Positions 37,548-46,700 of a stretch of 64,000 nt of DNA are shown piece after piece (position 1 is the stretch's first letter; each line of letters starts with the position of its first letter). The notes under the pieces are model-generated. The model was given only the letters and a program-made list of their open reading frames with translations, did no database searches and was not told the DNA's origin. Location of the stretch: assembly GCA_013339765.2 (NCBI GenBank), contig CM023450.1, positions 104,611,344 through 104,675,343 of the forward strand, given 5' to 3'. The translations under genes were made by a program, and so were the position numbers. This stretch comes from Haemaphysalis longicornis. Lineage: Eukaryota > Arthropoda > Arachnida > Ixodida > Ixodidae.

Positions 37548-37705
37548 TCGTGAAGCACTTCGTTGCTTTGTACACATGGCTTCATATTTGTTACTGCGCA
37601 AACGACGGTGGATGTCGTGACAAAGAGACGGACGCCGACGAAAGGCTCGTCAACAGGACGTGCCAGCACGGAAAGTGCAACGAGCTATGGACCGTGTTTC
37701 GTCAG
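37548..37705 (+). CDS. Candidate exon, cysteine-rich and possibly secreted (weak)
   Basis: An open stretch lies between a possible acceptor GAGCAG| (37,547) and a donor CAG|GTCTGC (37,706, phase 0). It encodes KHFVALYTWLHICYC, ANDGGCRDKETDADERL, VNRTCQHGKC and NELWTVFRQ. Cysteines follow C-x-C-x5-C-x15-C-x4-C, with an N-glycosylation sequon (NRT). Third positions favour C and G, as in coding DNA. A closing R-x-C-x-x-G-x-C motif is common in small secreted tick saliva proteins (established only in general terms). No start, stop or partner exon was identified. The upstream AG context is poor because several AGs lie between the CT tract and the chosen site. It could be chance. Confidence 0.25.
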
Positions 37706-38279
37706 GTCTGCCTCTATTACATCACCCTCTTGTGCCTCGCATGGCTGGTACAAGGTTCTCGCGGGACCTTGCTGCCCGAGAAGAAACCGCTTCTCTCGCT
37801 GCGCCGGTGAAACATCGCCCTCATTAGGCTAGGCCGCCCGCGGTGAGATCTGCGCGGCAGAAACATGCCAGCGCCGTCCCTCCCACGCGTTGAACGCACG
37901 TTTCTTCAACGGGCAGACTACGCCTCATTCGACGGGTGGTGTGGAGGAGCCTTTCGTTGGTCGTCCTCTGCCATCTCGCAGCTAGCTATTTTTCGAAACT
38001 GTCTTTTTGTCCGACAGCGCGAAAATGTGAAATCAGTAGTTTGAAATACCGGAGAACGCTCGTACAGTTTTTAGTTCGCCGGCGCTGATGCCTTCGGGGG
38101 TCCCCGCTCTGATCCAAAATGGATTACCACTGGCCTAGCATCTGGGAAACGTAAAACTTTACTTTTTTTTCTTCGCCAATACAACAATCTCTCCACTACT
38201 ATTTCTTTTGTTTCGTTTCTCTTTCTTCACTGAAAGCAGCGTCCCTATTTCGTATAGTTAGCAAACACCTTTTTTTCTA
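37706..38279. other. No gene seen
   Basis: Non-coding, with a T run and pyrimidine-rich stretch near 38,160-38,230. Confidence 0.45.
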
Positions 38280-38960
38280 TAAATGGTAACCGGGATTTAG
38301 AAAGCGAGCCCGGAGAACAGCGAAACGAGAATTTCTCTCCTCCGCGGGCTTCCTTTCAAAGCGCGTCTTTCCTCCTTTCTCTCCTTTCCCGAGAGGGGGA
38401 AGCTTACATAATTTCTGGGGTCCTCGTTCGCTTCGGCGTCCGCTCCCCTCTCCCTTTCCTCGTTTTGCGTCGTCGAGGAAGGCAGCAGCAATCGACCGCG
38501 CTGGCCGCCTGGCTACTACCACCACCACCAGCACTAGTGCTGCAATGCTGCGCGCGTGACCTTGACCGCGATGCGTCAGCGCGCGGAGTTTCCCCTTCGC
38601 CGCGGAAATTGCGTGAGCCTCCTTTCGGGCTCGCTTGGCCTCCGGAGCAGGCCGGAGGCGTGGGCGGAGGTGGAGAGAGGGCGAGAGAGCCTCTTTTGAA
38701 GCTGCACGCGAACTTTTCATGGGCGCGTCGGTGGAGGTGGCGGCGGTGGTGTTTTCCCTGACGTCACCGTCAATCGAGTCGTTTCGAGGAATGCCCCTCC
38801 TCTTCGCTTATCTCCCTCTCTCTCTCGCCCCGCTCTGCGGTCTGGCGGCTCGGGTTGATCGCCTCCTCCGCCGGCGTGCTGTGCGCGCACGTGCTGTGCT
38901 GTGTAGGGAAGTCGCTGTAAGCTGGGGCGCTGAAAAAACTTGTAAAAATGCCGCCTCAAT
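38280..38960. promoter_or_regulatory. GC/CpG-rich block with GC box and CRE, possible promoter
   Basis: A GC- and CpG-rich 680-bp block has long overlapping stop-poor frames on both strands. It holds GTGGGCGGAG (Sp1-type GC box, near 38,658) and a perfect CRE TGACGTCA (38,759-38,766). Unlike most CREs here, this one is in no recognised repeat. No transcription start or coding exon can be placed, so promoter is only one option. Confidence 0.3.
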
Positions 38961-39251
38961 GCAGGCTACGGGACGGGACCCTGTGCTGTAATCTGGCGAT
39001 TATCTGCAGTGGCCAACTTTATTCTAACCGGGGTAGGTGATGCAATCGGTGTTCATTGTGACCCTTTAGTGACTCGTGGTCGACATGACTAACGAGCGAA
39101 AAGCAAAATATTAGAAAGGGGGAAATAATTGCGCGGGATGTGTCTATAATTGTGTTCAGTTCGCGTGCAGTGATATGAGATTACTTCGATTGACCTAGAG
39201 GTGTCATGGCCGGGCTCGAAAAGTAACCGGTTTTGTTCAGCGCGGTTCTAA
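38961..39251. other. No gene seen
   Basis: Short AT-moderate stretch with nothing recognised. Confidence 0.5.
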
Positions 39252-39332
39252 CTGCGCGAAAAGCGACAAGGGACGAGCCGCACAGCTGTCCCGTCGGTTC
39301 TTCGCCCTCGTCCTTTGTCGCTTTTTGCGCGG
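39252..39332. repeat. 26-bp inverted repeat with 29-bp loop
   Basis: Left arm 39,252-39,277 (core AAAAGCGACAAGGGACGAG) and right arm 39,307-39,332 are complementary with 3 mismatches in 26. It is either a short fold-back or the two ends of a very small element. Confidence 0.75.
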
Positions 39333-39764
39333 TGGACCCATGCTCTCTAAGCACCTTACTTTTTGACGCGACACTCTTTTGGTTAACCTAAAGCGTAGTG
39401 ATCAGCCTCGGCAGGTAACTCAGTTGATTTCGCTTTCTCGCGGGACAAGAATGACGACAGAAGCAAAGCGATTGAATTGCTCCGCACCTGCTCCTAAAAG
39501 GGAGCAGGTCTTCGTGCGAATGCCGCAACCTTCCTGGGCTTGTGATTCGCGCTGGGAGCAGTGGCGGTGTGCGTCGCAATGCAATGCGAACCATTTTCTG
39601 TTTAAATGACCCCATTTTTAGCTGAAATTAGTCTACCCGTCTCCGGTGTCGTTCTTAGCCTGCCTCGCTCCAGGATTGAGGAAGGAAATGTTTGTCGGCT
39701 TGTCCAGACGCTCACTACGCTATTAAGAGTAAAAGATGTGTAACTGCTATAGCGTTGAGCTCGG

Positions 39765-40385
39765 CGAAGCAAGCAAAATTACGCGATCTTCGTTTCTTTA
39801 TGAAGCACACACGCATGGAAATAAAAAATCCGATGAAGCGGCCCGTATGAGCCTTAGCCACAGAAGATACCGTAAAGTGTTCCCTACAAAAACGGAGGCT
39901 TCTACCATGGCGCATCGCTTTGCAGTAACTGAAAGAAACCGGCTATGGTGTAACCAACCGGATCGCGAAGTCTTTTTGCGCGTGGTTGACCCGGAGTTGG
40001 AATCAAGACTTCCAAGACAGCTCCCTCGTAGCCTAGAGACATTATGTCATCGCCTACGACTGGACTCGGCTTGCACCAACAGTTACCTTTTTCGCCTCGG
40101 ACTGACGACCAACCCGTACTGCGACAACTGTTCTTCTGTAGAAACCGTTGTACATATTTTATTAGAATGTGTGGCCTACTTGGCACCAAGATCCCGCGGT
40201 TTCTTTCTTTTTTTTTTTTTTTGAAGGTGTTGAGCGCCCAGATCAGGGAGCGGTAACTTTGAAGACTATCCTAGGACCATGGACTTGCCCCTCAGAGCAG
40301 CGTCAGGCTCTATCTAAAAAGTTAGTTTTTTTATTTGGAGGACATTGGTCACATCTTAAAATTGTGAATCCTGTGGACACCATCT
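39765..40385 (+). pseudogene. LINE relic, family B: RNase H tail and C-terminal zinc knuckle
   Basis: Frame 39,736-40,224 (LINE-like from about 39,765) encodes a degraded RNase H end, HGNKKSDEAAR, matching the usual H-x-GNE-x-AD-x-x-AR motif with E changed to K. It continues RLRLDSACTNSYLFRLGL and a C-terminal zinc knuckle CDNCSSVETVVHILLEC (C-x2-C-x8-H-x4-C). The reading shifts at a 19-base T run near 40,205-40,222 into a second frame ending TILGPWTCPSEQRQA..NPVDTI at 40,385. Reverse transcriptase and endonuclease are missing. The RNase H points to the I/R1-like group. It is a different family from the copies with the EQWEA tail. It has no 3' AATAAA, but a CT array starts 140 bp on. Confidence 0.78.
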
Positions 40386-40527
40386 GAAAAATAGCCCGCC
40401 AAGCCACGCCAGTGCTTTGTTTTTTCTCTGCACTGTCTAGGATCTGTTTTCCCCGCATCCCCGACCCCTAGCATAGAAACATCTAGGTGATTACAAACGT
40501 AGGCAAAACTCTGCTTTTTCAATAACG

Positions 40528-40528
<1 letters not shown>
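40386..40528 (+). other. Possible 3' UTR of LINE family B
   Basis: 140 bp between the LINE relic's last codon and a CT microsatellite. By analogy with family A it may be the element's 3' UTR, but no AATAAA was found. Confidence 0.3.
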
Positions 40529-40609
<81 letters not shown>

Positions 40610-40612
40610 ATC
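40529..40612 (+). repeat. (CT)n microsatellite
   Basis: About 80 bp of nearly pure CT dinucleotides. Confidence 0.97.
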
Positions 40613-42822
40613 CCATATGTTCGTTGGAATCGTTGCGTGCCGAGGGTGAACCGGGGATATGTAAGTGTATATTTAAATGGACGCAAATGTGCTTTGTAAA
40701 CTGCGCAGTTTTTTTTTTTTTTTTTTCCTGTTCCCAAGCGAAACTCAGCTAGGTTCGATTTCATTTTATTATTTTTTCATCCGTGTAACAGATGACAGCG
40801 ACGCGTGTATAGCAGGTGTAGTGTTGGCTTTGAATGAAGCATTCCGCTGTTAACGTGGTTCTTGGGAAACCAATTTCCCAACATAATTCCCAAGAAATGC
40901 AGACTTCTGGGAGTCGGAGCAGTTATGAGAAAAGGCACGCTAGTAGTCCGGCGGGGCAATCGACGCTTGCAGGGAAAACGGCATGCCGGCCTCGGTTACG
41001 AAATGTCGCCAAGGGAATGAAATGACGCTAATCTGAGCAGATTTCCTCTCGTTGCCTTTTAGACTGAAAGGCCTCCAGAGGCTGAACGAGGAAATAGAAG
41101 GCCGCGAACAGAGGGGCCGGAATTTTACCGAGGGTCAGCAGCAACGTCAAACTGAACTCTGTGTGTGTGCGTGATACTCGCAGTATGTTCGTTCAAAGAA
41201 CGTAGTCGGGCTGCGTTTTTTTTTTTTCATCTGCGTAATAATTCTACATTACACAGTGAATCATTCGCACATTGTGTAGCTGCGGCTAACGTTTTCCCCC
41301 TAGCGCGGCGTATTAATACAGTATTTCGACGTCTCTGGGTGGTGTGACATGACCGCGCCTTGCGCGTTTCGGCATTAATTTCATTTTTTCCCCTCCCCGA
41401 GGCGGCAAAATGAAATCAGTTGCGCGTAATGTGGTCAGAGCTCTGTTGCGGTCTCTTAATTATTAATTACATTCTTCCCACCAATGGCGGTGTGCGTCGA
41501 GCCTCTGCATCCCCCATTCCTCTTTTTTTGTGTGTCCCTCTCATCCCTCATATACGTCTATGCGTACGTGTATACGCGCAATTATGAAACGGTGCACGCA
41601 GGCGTGGAAATTAGCGCGCCTCGGACGGGGTACTCGGTGGCTTTTATGGAGGCGGATATCGCGATCAGCGCGCGCGAGGCGTCATCCATCTTCGCCCTGG
41701 CAACTGGATGGCGCTTTGCCAGGGTAATAATAGCCACCTCTGCGGGCGGCTACGAGCGAAGGAGAAAGCGAAGGTACGGGCTGCCTGCTGGCCTGTGACG
41801 AACCTCGCCTTCACGTTGCCTTCACTCTCGCGTGCCTCGGCCGGCGAATGTCGGCGTAATTATTCCCTGTCCACGAGCGCGTCCGCCGCCCGCTCTTCCA
41901 CCCGCTGACGCGAGGAAACCCGGCCTTTCGCAACCTCTACCTTTCCCTCTCTTCTCTCATTCTTCTCCGCTACATATTTGATCCCCTGCGTCTGCGCGCT
42001 CTTATGATTACCGTTATTTGCGCTCGAAAATTTTAACGCGCGGTCGTGTTTCCCGCCAGCCCCCATACGCGGTGGTCGGTCTGTGTGCGTCTTTCTGTCG
42101 TTCTGCCTTTGCGCGCTGACGTTTTCTGTTGCTTCTCGTCTGAGCGTCGTGTGAAATGCAAGGGAGCGTGTGCGGGCCGGGCCGGCTTTAACTCCGAAAT
42201 GCCTATCCGGAATCTTATTTTTTGAGAGGGAAAAAAAGAGAGAGAGAGAGAGACCACTGAAAACTGGTCGCTGTTAAGCTGCCCTCGGGATTCCTGGCAT
42301 TTTTCGCGTTTTCGTTCTGTTTTCCAGCGGCCACAGCTGCTGTGCTTGCTTCCTCCTCCTTCTCCTCCGCCGCCGCCGCGGCCGCCGCCACCTGGCAGAC
42401 AACAAGACCGCCTTTCTCTTGGCGTCGGCAGGTGACAGCGGAGCCCTCGTTCCAAGAACCTCCCCTTTTTGGTTGTCCCACTTTTTAAAACGCAGAGGCA
42501 AAAACGTTCAAAAAAATGAAGTCGTCTTTTTACCTCTTGTTCTGAGGTTTTCGCAAATGTTCTTGCGCACACCGATTCCGTGGTCGAAAATTTTAGCGTT
42601 CCTCTCCCGATAGCGCAGCGTATACGCAGTTCAGCTGCGACGGTGTTGAACATAGTTGTCAGGTATGGTCGCCAGACAATTCGCCGCAGGTGGCTGGTCG
42701 TTACGTTTACGAGGCACGGCACTTTGTCAGCTCACGCGGTCTCTCATCTAAACGACCGTCGCCTGGCACGGAGCTGTTCTGATAAACCGCCTCATGCAAT
42801 TTGCCCGAAACATTGTTTTTAA
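40613..42822. other. No gene seen
   Basis: GC-rich from about 41,590 to 42,430. The 229-codon minus-strand frame at 42,033-42,722 contains a glycine run from a trinucleotide-rich GCC tract near 42,365-42,390 and shows no domain. It is taken as a composition effect. Confidence 0.45.
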
Positions 42823-43330
42823 AGGAGCCATGAAGACAAAATACAAGTTGGGTTCATTAGAAAGTCTGCTTAGTCCCGATAACAATGATACCAATACCAT
42901 CGCAATCTTCGAACAAATGACGGAGATATTAAAGAAAACGTGTGAAGCAGTCGCGACCCCCTAGCCAATTTCCCGCAACTTTTCTATGACGTCACAGAAC
43001 CTTGTTTGTGCAATTGGCGGCCGCCTAACTGACCTGTCGCGACGACACATGACTGGACGTCTGTAATGGGGCCTCTAGTTCCATTTGACCTCATCACTTG
43101 AATGCTAACGTGCAGTTAACGCACTGAAAATTATGTTTTATTTTTGGCCCGTATGACGTCATTCTTGCTCATAACACGTCACTGTGGCGCAAAATTTGAA
43201 AGTTTGTAAATACTTCTTCCTTTTTTTTTTCGTTAAAAAACATCTTTTGTGGCTGTAATGAAGCTGAGTGAGATACTGAATCCCAGTTCTTTCAAATTAA
43301 ACGAAGTTGCATTTTCTCTTCATGGCTCCT
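42823..43330. mobile_element. 508-bp TTAA-target MITE, family B, complete copy
   Basis: Termini are inverted repeats starting AGGAGCCATGAAGA on the left and ending TCTTCATGGCTCCT on the right, 14 bp perfect and continuing imperfectly (ACAAAATRCAA). The tetranucleotide TTAA is duplicated at both sides (42,819-42,822 and 43,331-43,334). TTAA duplications are known for piggyBac and Kolobok transposases. The AGG terminus rather than CCC fits Kolobok better (inference). It has no coding capacity and contains two TGACGTCA palindromes (42,987-42,994 and 43,154-43,161). A partial minus-strand copy lies at 6,895-7,104. Confidence 0.85.
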
Positions 43331-43468
43331 TTAAGTGCAGAGCACTTTAGGGGCTCTCCTTGTCGTCGTAGCTCGCTCGCTGGACCCAAGTAGACCCACA
43401 CGGCGTTCCGTCGTAGCGGCTGTCGTCGCGGCGTAACCCAGAGGCTTCGTAGCCAAGCAGTTTATATC
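43331..43468. other. No gene seen
   Basis: Short GC-rich spacer between two elements. Confidence 0.5.
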
Positions 43469-43627
43469 AGGGCCGTAGCCAGAATTTTTTTTCGGGGGGG
43501 GGGGGGGTATGGATTTTGGGAACGGGGTAGTTTTGCTGAAAGCAACAGTAAGTATTGCTTACGGGCTGCCTGGAAAAAGTTTCGGGAGGGGTTAGAACCC
43601 CCAAACCCCCCCTCTGGGTACGGCCCT
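43469..43627. mobile_element. Short inverted-repeat element with AGGGCCGTAGCCAG termini
   Basis: The left end AGGGCCGTAGCCAGA (43,469) is matched in inverted order by the right end TCTGGGTACGGCCCT (to 43,627), one mismatch. Next to each end sits a G run (left, about 14 bases) or a C run (right), so the whole forms a long GC-rich stem. The core encodes nothing. A similar GCGTAGCCAG terminus occurs at 29,465. The target duplication is unclear. Confidence 0.72.
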
Positions 43628-44242
43628 AATTTGTATAGTCATAAGCGTCCGAAACTCGTGAACCGCTGGCGCTTCTCGTACACCTCCCCGTTGTTTAGCG
43701 CCAAGAAAACTGCGGATACATTTGAGGCAAAATATACGTAGCTAACCGGCAGCGCCCTCGTTCATTTGGTTAGGAACGCTCGTTGGGTTGGTTTTTACGA
43801 TACTAAAAGAAAAAAAGCGGCAGTGCAACGCCGGTACGTGCCGGAGGAAAAGCAAGCACAAAAAGAACGAAACTCCCGCTGGCGCAGTTTCAGGCGGGGG
43901 GGGGGGGGGGGGCGAGCACTGCGAAGGCGGAAAATTGGAATTGCATTGGGTGGTAGCAGTGAGCGGATAACGGCGCTACAACCCATTATGGCGAATCACT
44001 GCTCTGCATTTTCGTCATGCTTTCACATTGAGTGGAACGGCTTTAATTTTTTCACTACGTCTTGAACAAACACTATCTGGGCTACCATACGCCATATGTA
44101 CGAGGGAGAGAGCGACAGACGAAGGGAGAGAGACCCCCGTATTTTGAATTCCTCCTCCACTCGAGGAGATCCTTGAAAGCAATTTTCGCTTGCAAAGGCA
44201 TTGCGGTAGCCTCCGCTAAGCCGAGTCGAGGGTGCACATAGA
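43628..44242 (+). other. No gene seen; G17 run
   Basis: A 17-base G run lies at 43,896-43,912. No other feature was recognised. Confidence 0.5.
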
Positions 44243-44810
44243 GTGGAGGACAGACTGAGGTCGCACGTACGCTTGCTTTCGGGTGTAAAACTATCGCCAC
44301 CGCCCCTCTCGCTTGTGGGAAGCACCACCGCGAAGGCTTATATTTCGCGGGTTGGGACGCCGTTGAGAGCTGTAGCTACTTCACCCTTGGTCGCCCGTTT
44401 GCTGCCGTGCTACGCGCAGCGCTGGGCAGCTGTCACGACGACGCGTGTTTGCCAAGTCTCGGCGTGCCACGTAAATTACCGGGCTTGCCCAACAGAGCCC
44501 GACGCGCAGCGGTTTATCCTGATCCACTGCTCCGCAGCTGTGCCGCGTAAGCCGCCGCCGAGAAGGGAGTCCGTCTCGTGCACCTTTAATGACCGGCCCA
44601 TTGTTGCGCAAGTGTGCTGCTGCCACTCTGCTTCTTGCGCGCATGCGCGACGAAGCCGCTGCGCCCGCGATGCCGCTCGTATAGCGGGCGGTGAATATAT
44701 TAAGCCCCTGTTGCGGAGTGGAGGTTCGAGCACCCGCTTTGCTGGTTTTCCAGCGGAGTTAGGGAAGGTTTTATGGCGTCCCTTTGCGCGTCGGGCTTAG
44801 CTCGATGGGG
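44243..44810. promoter_or_regulatory. CpG-rich block with an NRF1 palindrome
   Basis: A GC-rich block with stop-poor frames on both strands (up to 185 codons) and no recognisable domain. It contains CGCGCATGCGCG (44,638-44,649), a core NRF1 palindrome, and lies outside recognised repeats. Promoter function is inference. Confidence 0.25.
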
Positions 44811-45243
44811 TCCGAGAGCTGAAACCCGATTCCGCGCCCTTACTCTCGCGGGAGCGGTCTTAGGGTAAGTTGGCGGCGCTGAGGCGGTTGGGTGGGGAGC
44901 CCATCACGAGTCCCATTTCGTCTGCTTTTCAACGCTCGAGAGAGCGCGTTTCGTGAACGCGTTGGCGTAATCTCGACGCTGGCGTTATGGCGGCCGTGGA
45001 TCTCCGGAAAACAGTTGCCGAAAGAAGAAGGTTTAAGCTTTACTACAAGCCCGGTGTCATTCTTACTTGCTAAGTCGCCGTCAACACTGCGTCGCGGTGA
45101 TTTTTACGGCGCTACACAGCTTGTTCAGTATAGTGTAAAATCCATTATGTGGTGGCCCTTCTCAACGACATTTAATTTTCTTTTTGAATGAAAATTGCGT
45201 CACTGCATTGCAGGCAGCGGTGTTTCTGCGGGGTCAGCGTGTT
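44811..45243. other. No gene seen
   Basis: Non-coding sequence upstream of a SINE fragment. Confidence 0.5.
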
Positions 45244-45256
45244 CCAATACCTCATG

Positions 45257-45376
45257 ATGGAAACGAAAAGCAAAATCGCCCGTGTGTACGAGATTTCGGC
45301 GCACGTTAAGGATACCCAGGTAATCAAAATTAACCCGGAGCCCTCCACTACAGCGCGCCTCATCCGATCAATCAAC
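45257..45376 (+). mobile_element. 5'-truncated Ruka-like SINE with target-site duplication
   Basis: This matches the body and tail of the SINE at 19,138: GAAAAGC, ATCGCCCGTGTG, GAGATTTCGGCGCACGT, GGAGCCCTCCACTAC, GCGCGCCTCATC and a GATCAATCAA tail. The tRNA-like head with both promoter boxes is missing. It is flanked by CCAATACCTCATG (45,244-45,256) and CCAATTCCTCATG (45,377-45,389), a 13-bp duplication with one mismatch. The head was therefore absent at insertion, not deleted later. It cannot be transcribed by polymerase III from its own promoter. Confidence 0.85.
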
Positions 45377-45389
45377 CCAATTCCTCATG

Positions 45390-46287
45390 TACTGCCGCAC
45401 CTGTATTTTCAGACGCCAACAATGCTGCTTCTTCCGCTGGAAAGATATGCAACGCTGCCCAACCTTTAGTTAGGGCTGGTAGTGTCTTGTGAGCCTTGAA
45501 TGACGACGTAACTTCGAGGAATCGCTGTTAGCCCGAAATAAATGTATTCCCTTCCCTGAAATAAATACATTTGGTAGGCTGCGACCGTCCTCCGTTCCTC
45601 AGACGCTTTCCGCTCGCGTTCTGAGAAAAGGGTGTACGTTCCTTCAGCTTTGCAGACAGCCGGTCGTGGCTCTCGGCCTCACGGTTGCATGCTCACTGCA
45701 AGGTTATTTCGAGCTAACCGGCTTCGCGTCGCTGTCGCACTTTGGCCATCGTTTATGTCGTCTGGGGCTTTACGCGCTGATTCTGCAAGTCGTTGCAAAG
45801 CTGGGTTGGTTCCCGGAAGTGAACCGAGTCGGCGGCAATAAACCACTCACTGCAGTTTGGATATTTCTGCCCTAGAGCTCTGCACTGGACACACACGTCA
45901 CGCTAGAGAGGCACACGCCACGGTTCTGAACTCCCTTCTCGTAATACGACGTGTAAGTTTGAACGACCAGTTACACGGAGCAGTGAAGTGGGTTACTGGG
46001 GTGGCCCAACGCAGCGCAGGCGCTGGCAGGGTCGGGACGACCGAAGCGTCATCGGCACCAACTCGGTGAGCTAAAACGTGAGCGACTGCTGTTACAGTGT
46101 ACTAGAATAGGGGCTGCTATGCCGCGTTTAGAGGAGCGGCGGTTTCCTCGCTTGGCAGCAAACGCTGGCATAGCCCCAGTGAAACGACTTAATTTTACGC
46201 GTGAGCTTATTGCCCCTCAGAAAACAAAACCACCTTCGTTTTTAATGTGTAAGCGCAACGCACAGCCTTCCAACGCAAAGTGAAATA
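45390..46287. other. No gene seen
   Basis: Two nearby GAAATAAAT motifs (45,537 and 45,561) may mark an old 3' end. A weak inverted pair GGGGCTGCTATGCC / GGCATAGCCCC lies at about 46,110-46,176. Confidence 0.45.
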
Positions 46288-46318
46288 TATTATAGATATA
46301 TATAGAGATATATATATA

Positions 46319-46350
<32 letters not shown>
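46288..46350 (-). repeat. (TA)n microsatellite, tail of the minus-strand SINE
   Basis: Imperfect then pure TA dinucleotides directly abut the 3' side of the minus-strand SINE copy at 46,351-46,527. Confidence 0.9.
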
Positions 46351-46352
<2 letters not shown>

Positions 46353-46527
46353 CAGAAATGGGGAAATGAGGGGCTCGGTGAATTAAGACAGAATAAAGGT
46401 TGGCAGTCAAGAAACCTCGGGAAGCAAAGGGGGGAATGTGGTAGAAACAGATGAAGAATTTTTTGAGTCAGAAAGAAAGTGGGGAAAAAATGCCTTGTCG
46501 GGTGGGATCCGAACCCACGACCTCCAG
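46351..46527 (-). repeat. tRNA-derived SINE 3' part, left half of an inverted dimer
   Basis: On the minus strand from 46,527: CTGGAGGTCGTGGGTTCGG, then ATCCCACCCGACAAGGC, a T run, and CACTTTCTTTCTGACTC. It continues through an AACCTTTATTCTGTCTTAAT block to a TA tail. GTGGGTTCGGATCCCAC is a tRNA T-arm: 5-bp stem with B box GGTTCGGATCC. The D-arm and A box are absent, so the copy begins in the anticodon-arm/variable region. The first 75 bp are mirrored at 46,540-46,614. It is non-coding and a different SINE from the Ruka-like one. Confidence 0.8.
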
Positions 46528-46539
46528 AAGACCAGTATT

Positions 46540-46614
46540 CTGGAGTTCGTGGGTTCGGATCCCACCCGACAAGGCATTTTTTCACCACTTTCTTTCTGAC
46601 TCAAAAAATTCTTC
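46540..46614 (+). repeat. tRNA-derived SINE fragment, right half of an inverted dimer
   Basis: The 75 bp are the reverse complement of 46,453-46,527 with only two mismatches, and a 12-bp spacer (46,528-46,539) separates them. It contains a second intact T-arm with B box. It breaks off at CTTC and continues into a CGCA-rich microsatellite instead of the SINE's normal continuation. The frames that read through it on both strands are by-products. Confidence 0.88.
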
Positions 46615-46700
46615 GCGCACCGCACGCACGCACGCACGCACGCACACACCACACAACGCACGCACGCACACGCACGCACGCACATGTGTGTGTATATATA
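46615..46700 (+). repeat. (CGCA)n / (CA)n / (TG)n microsatellite
   Basis: CGCA tetranucleotides with CACA variants run to about 46,682, then a short TG/TA run. Confidence 0.92.

Noticed and set aside
42033..42722. 229-codon minus-strand frame with glycine run
   Set aside because: The glycine run comes from a GCC-rich tract; no recognisable domain and no ATG support.
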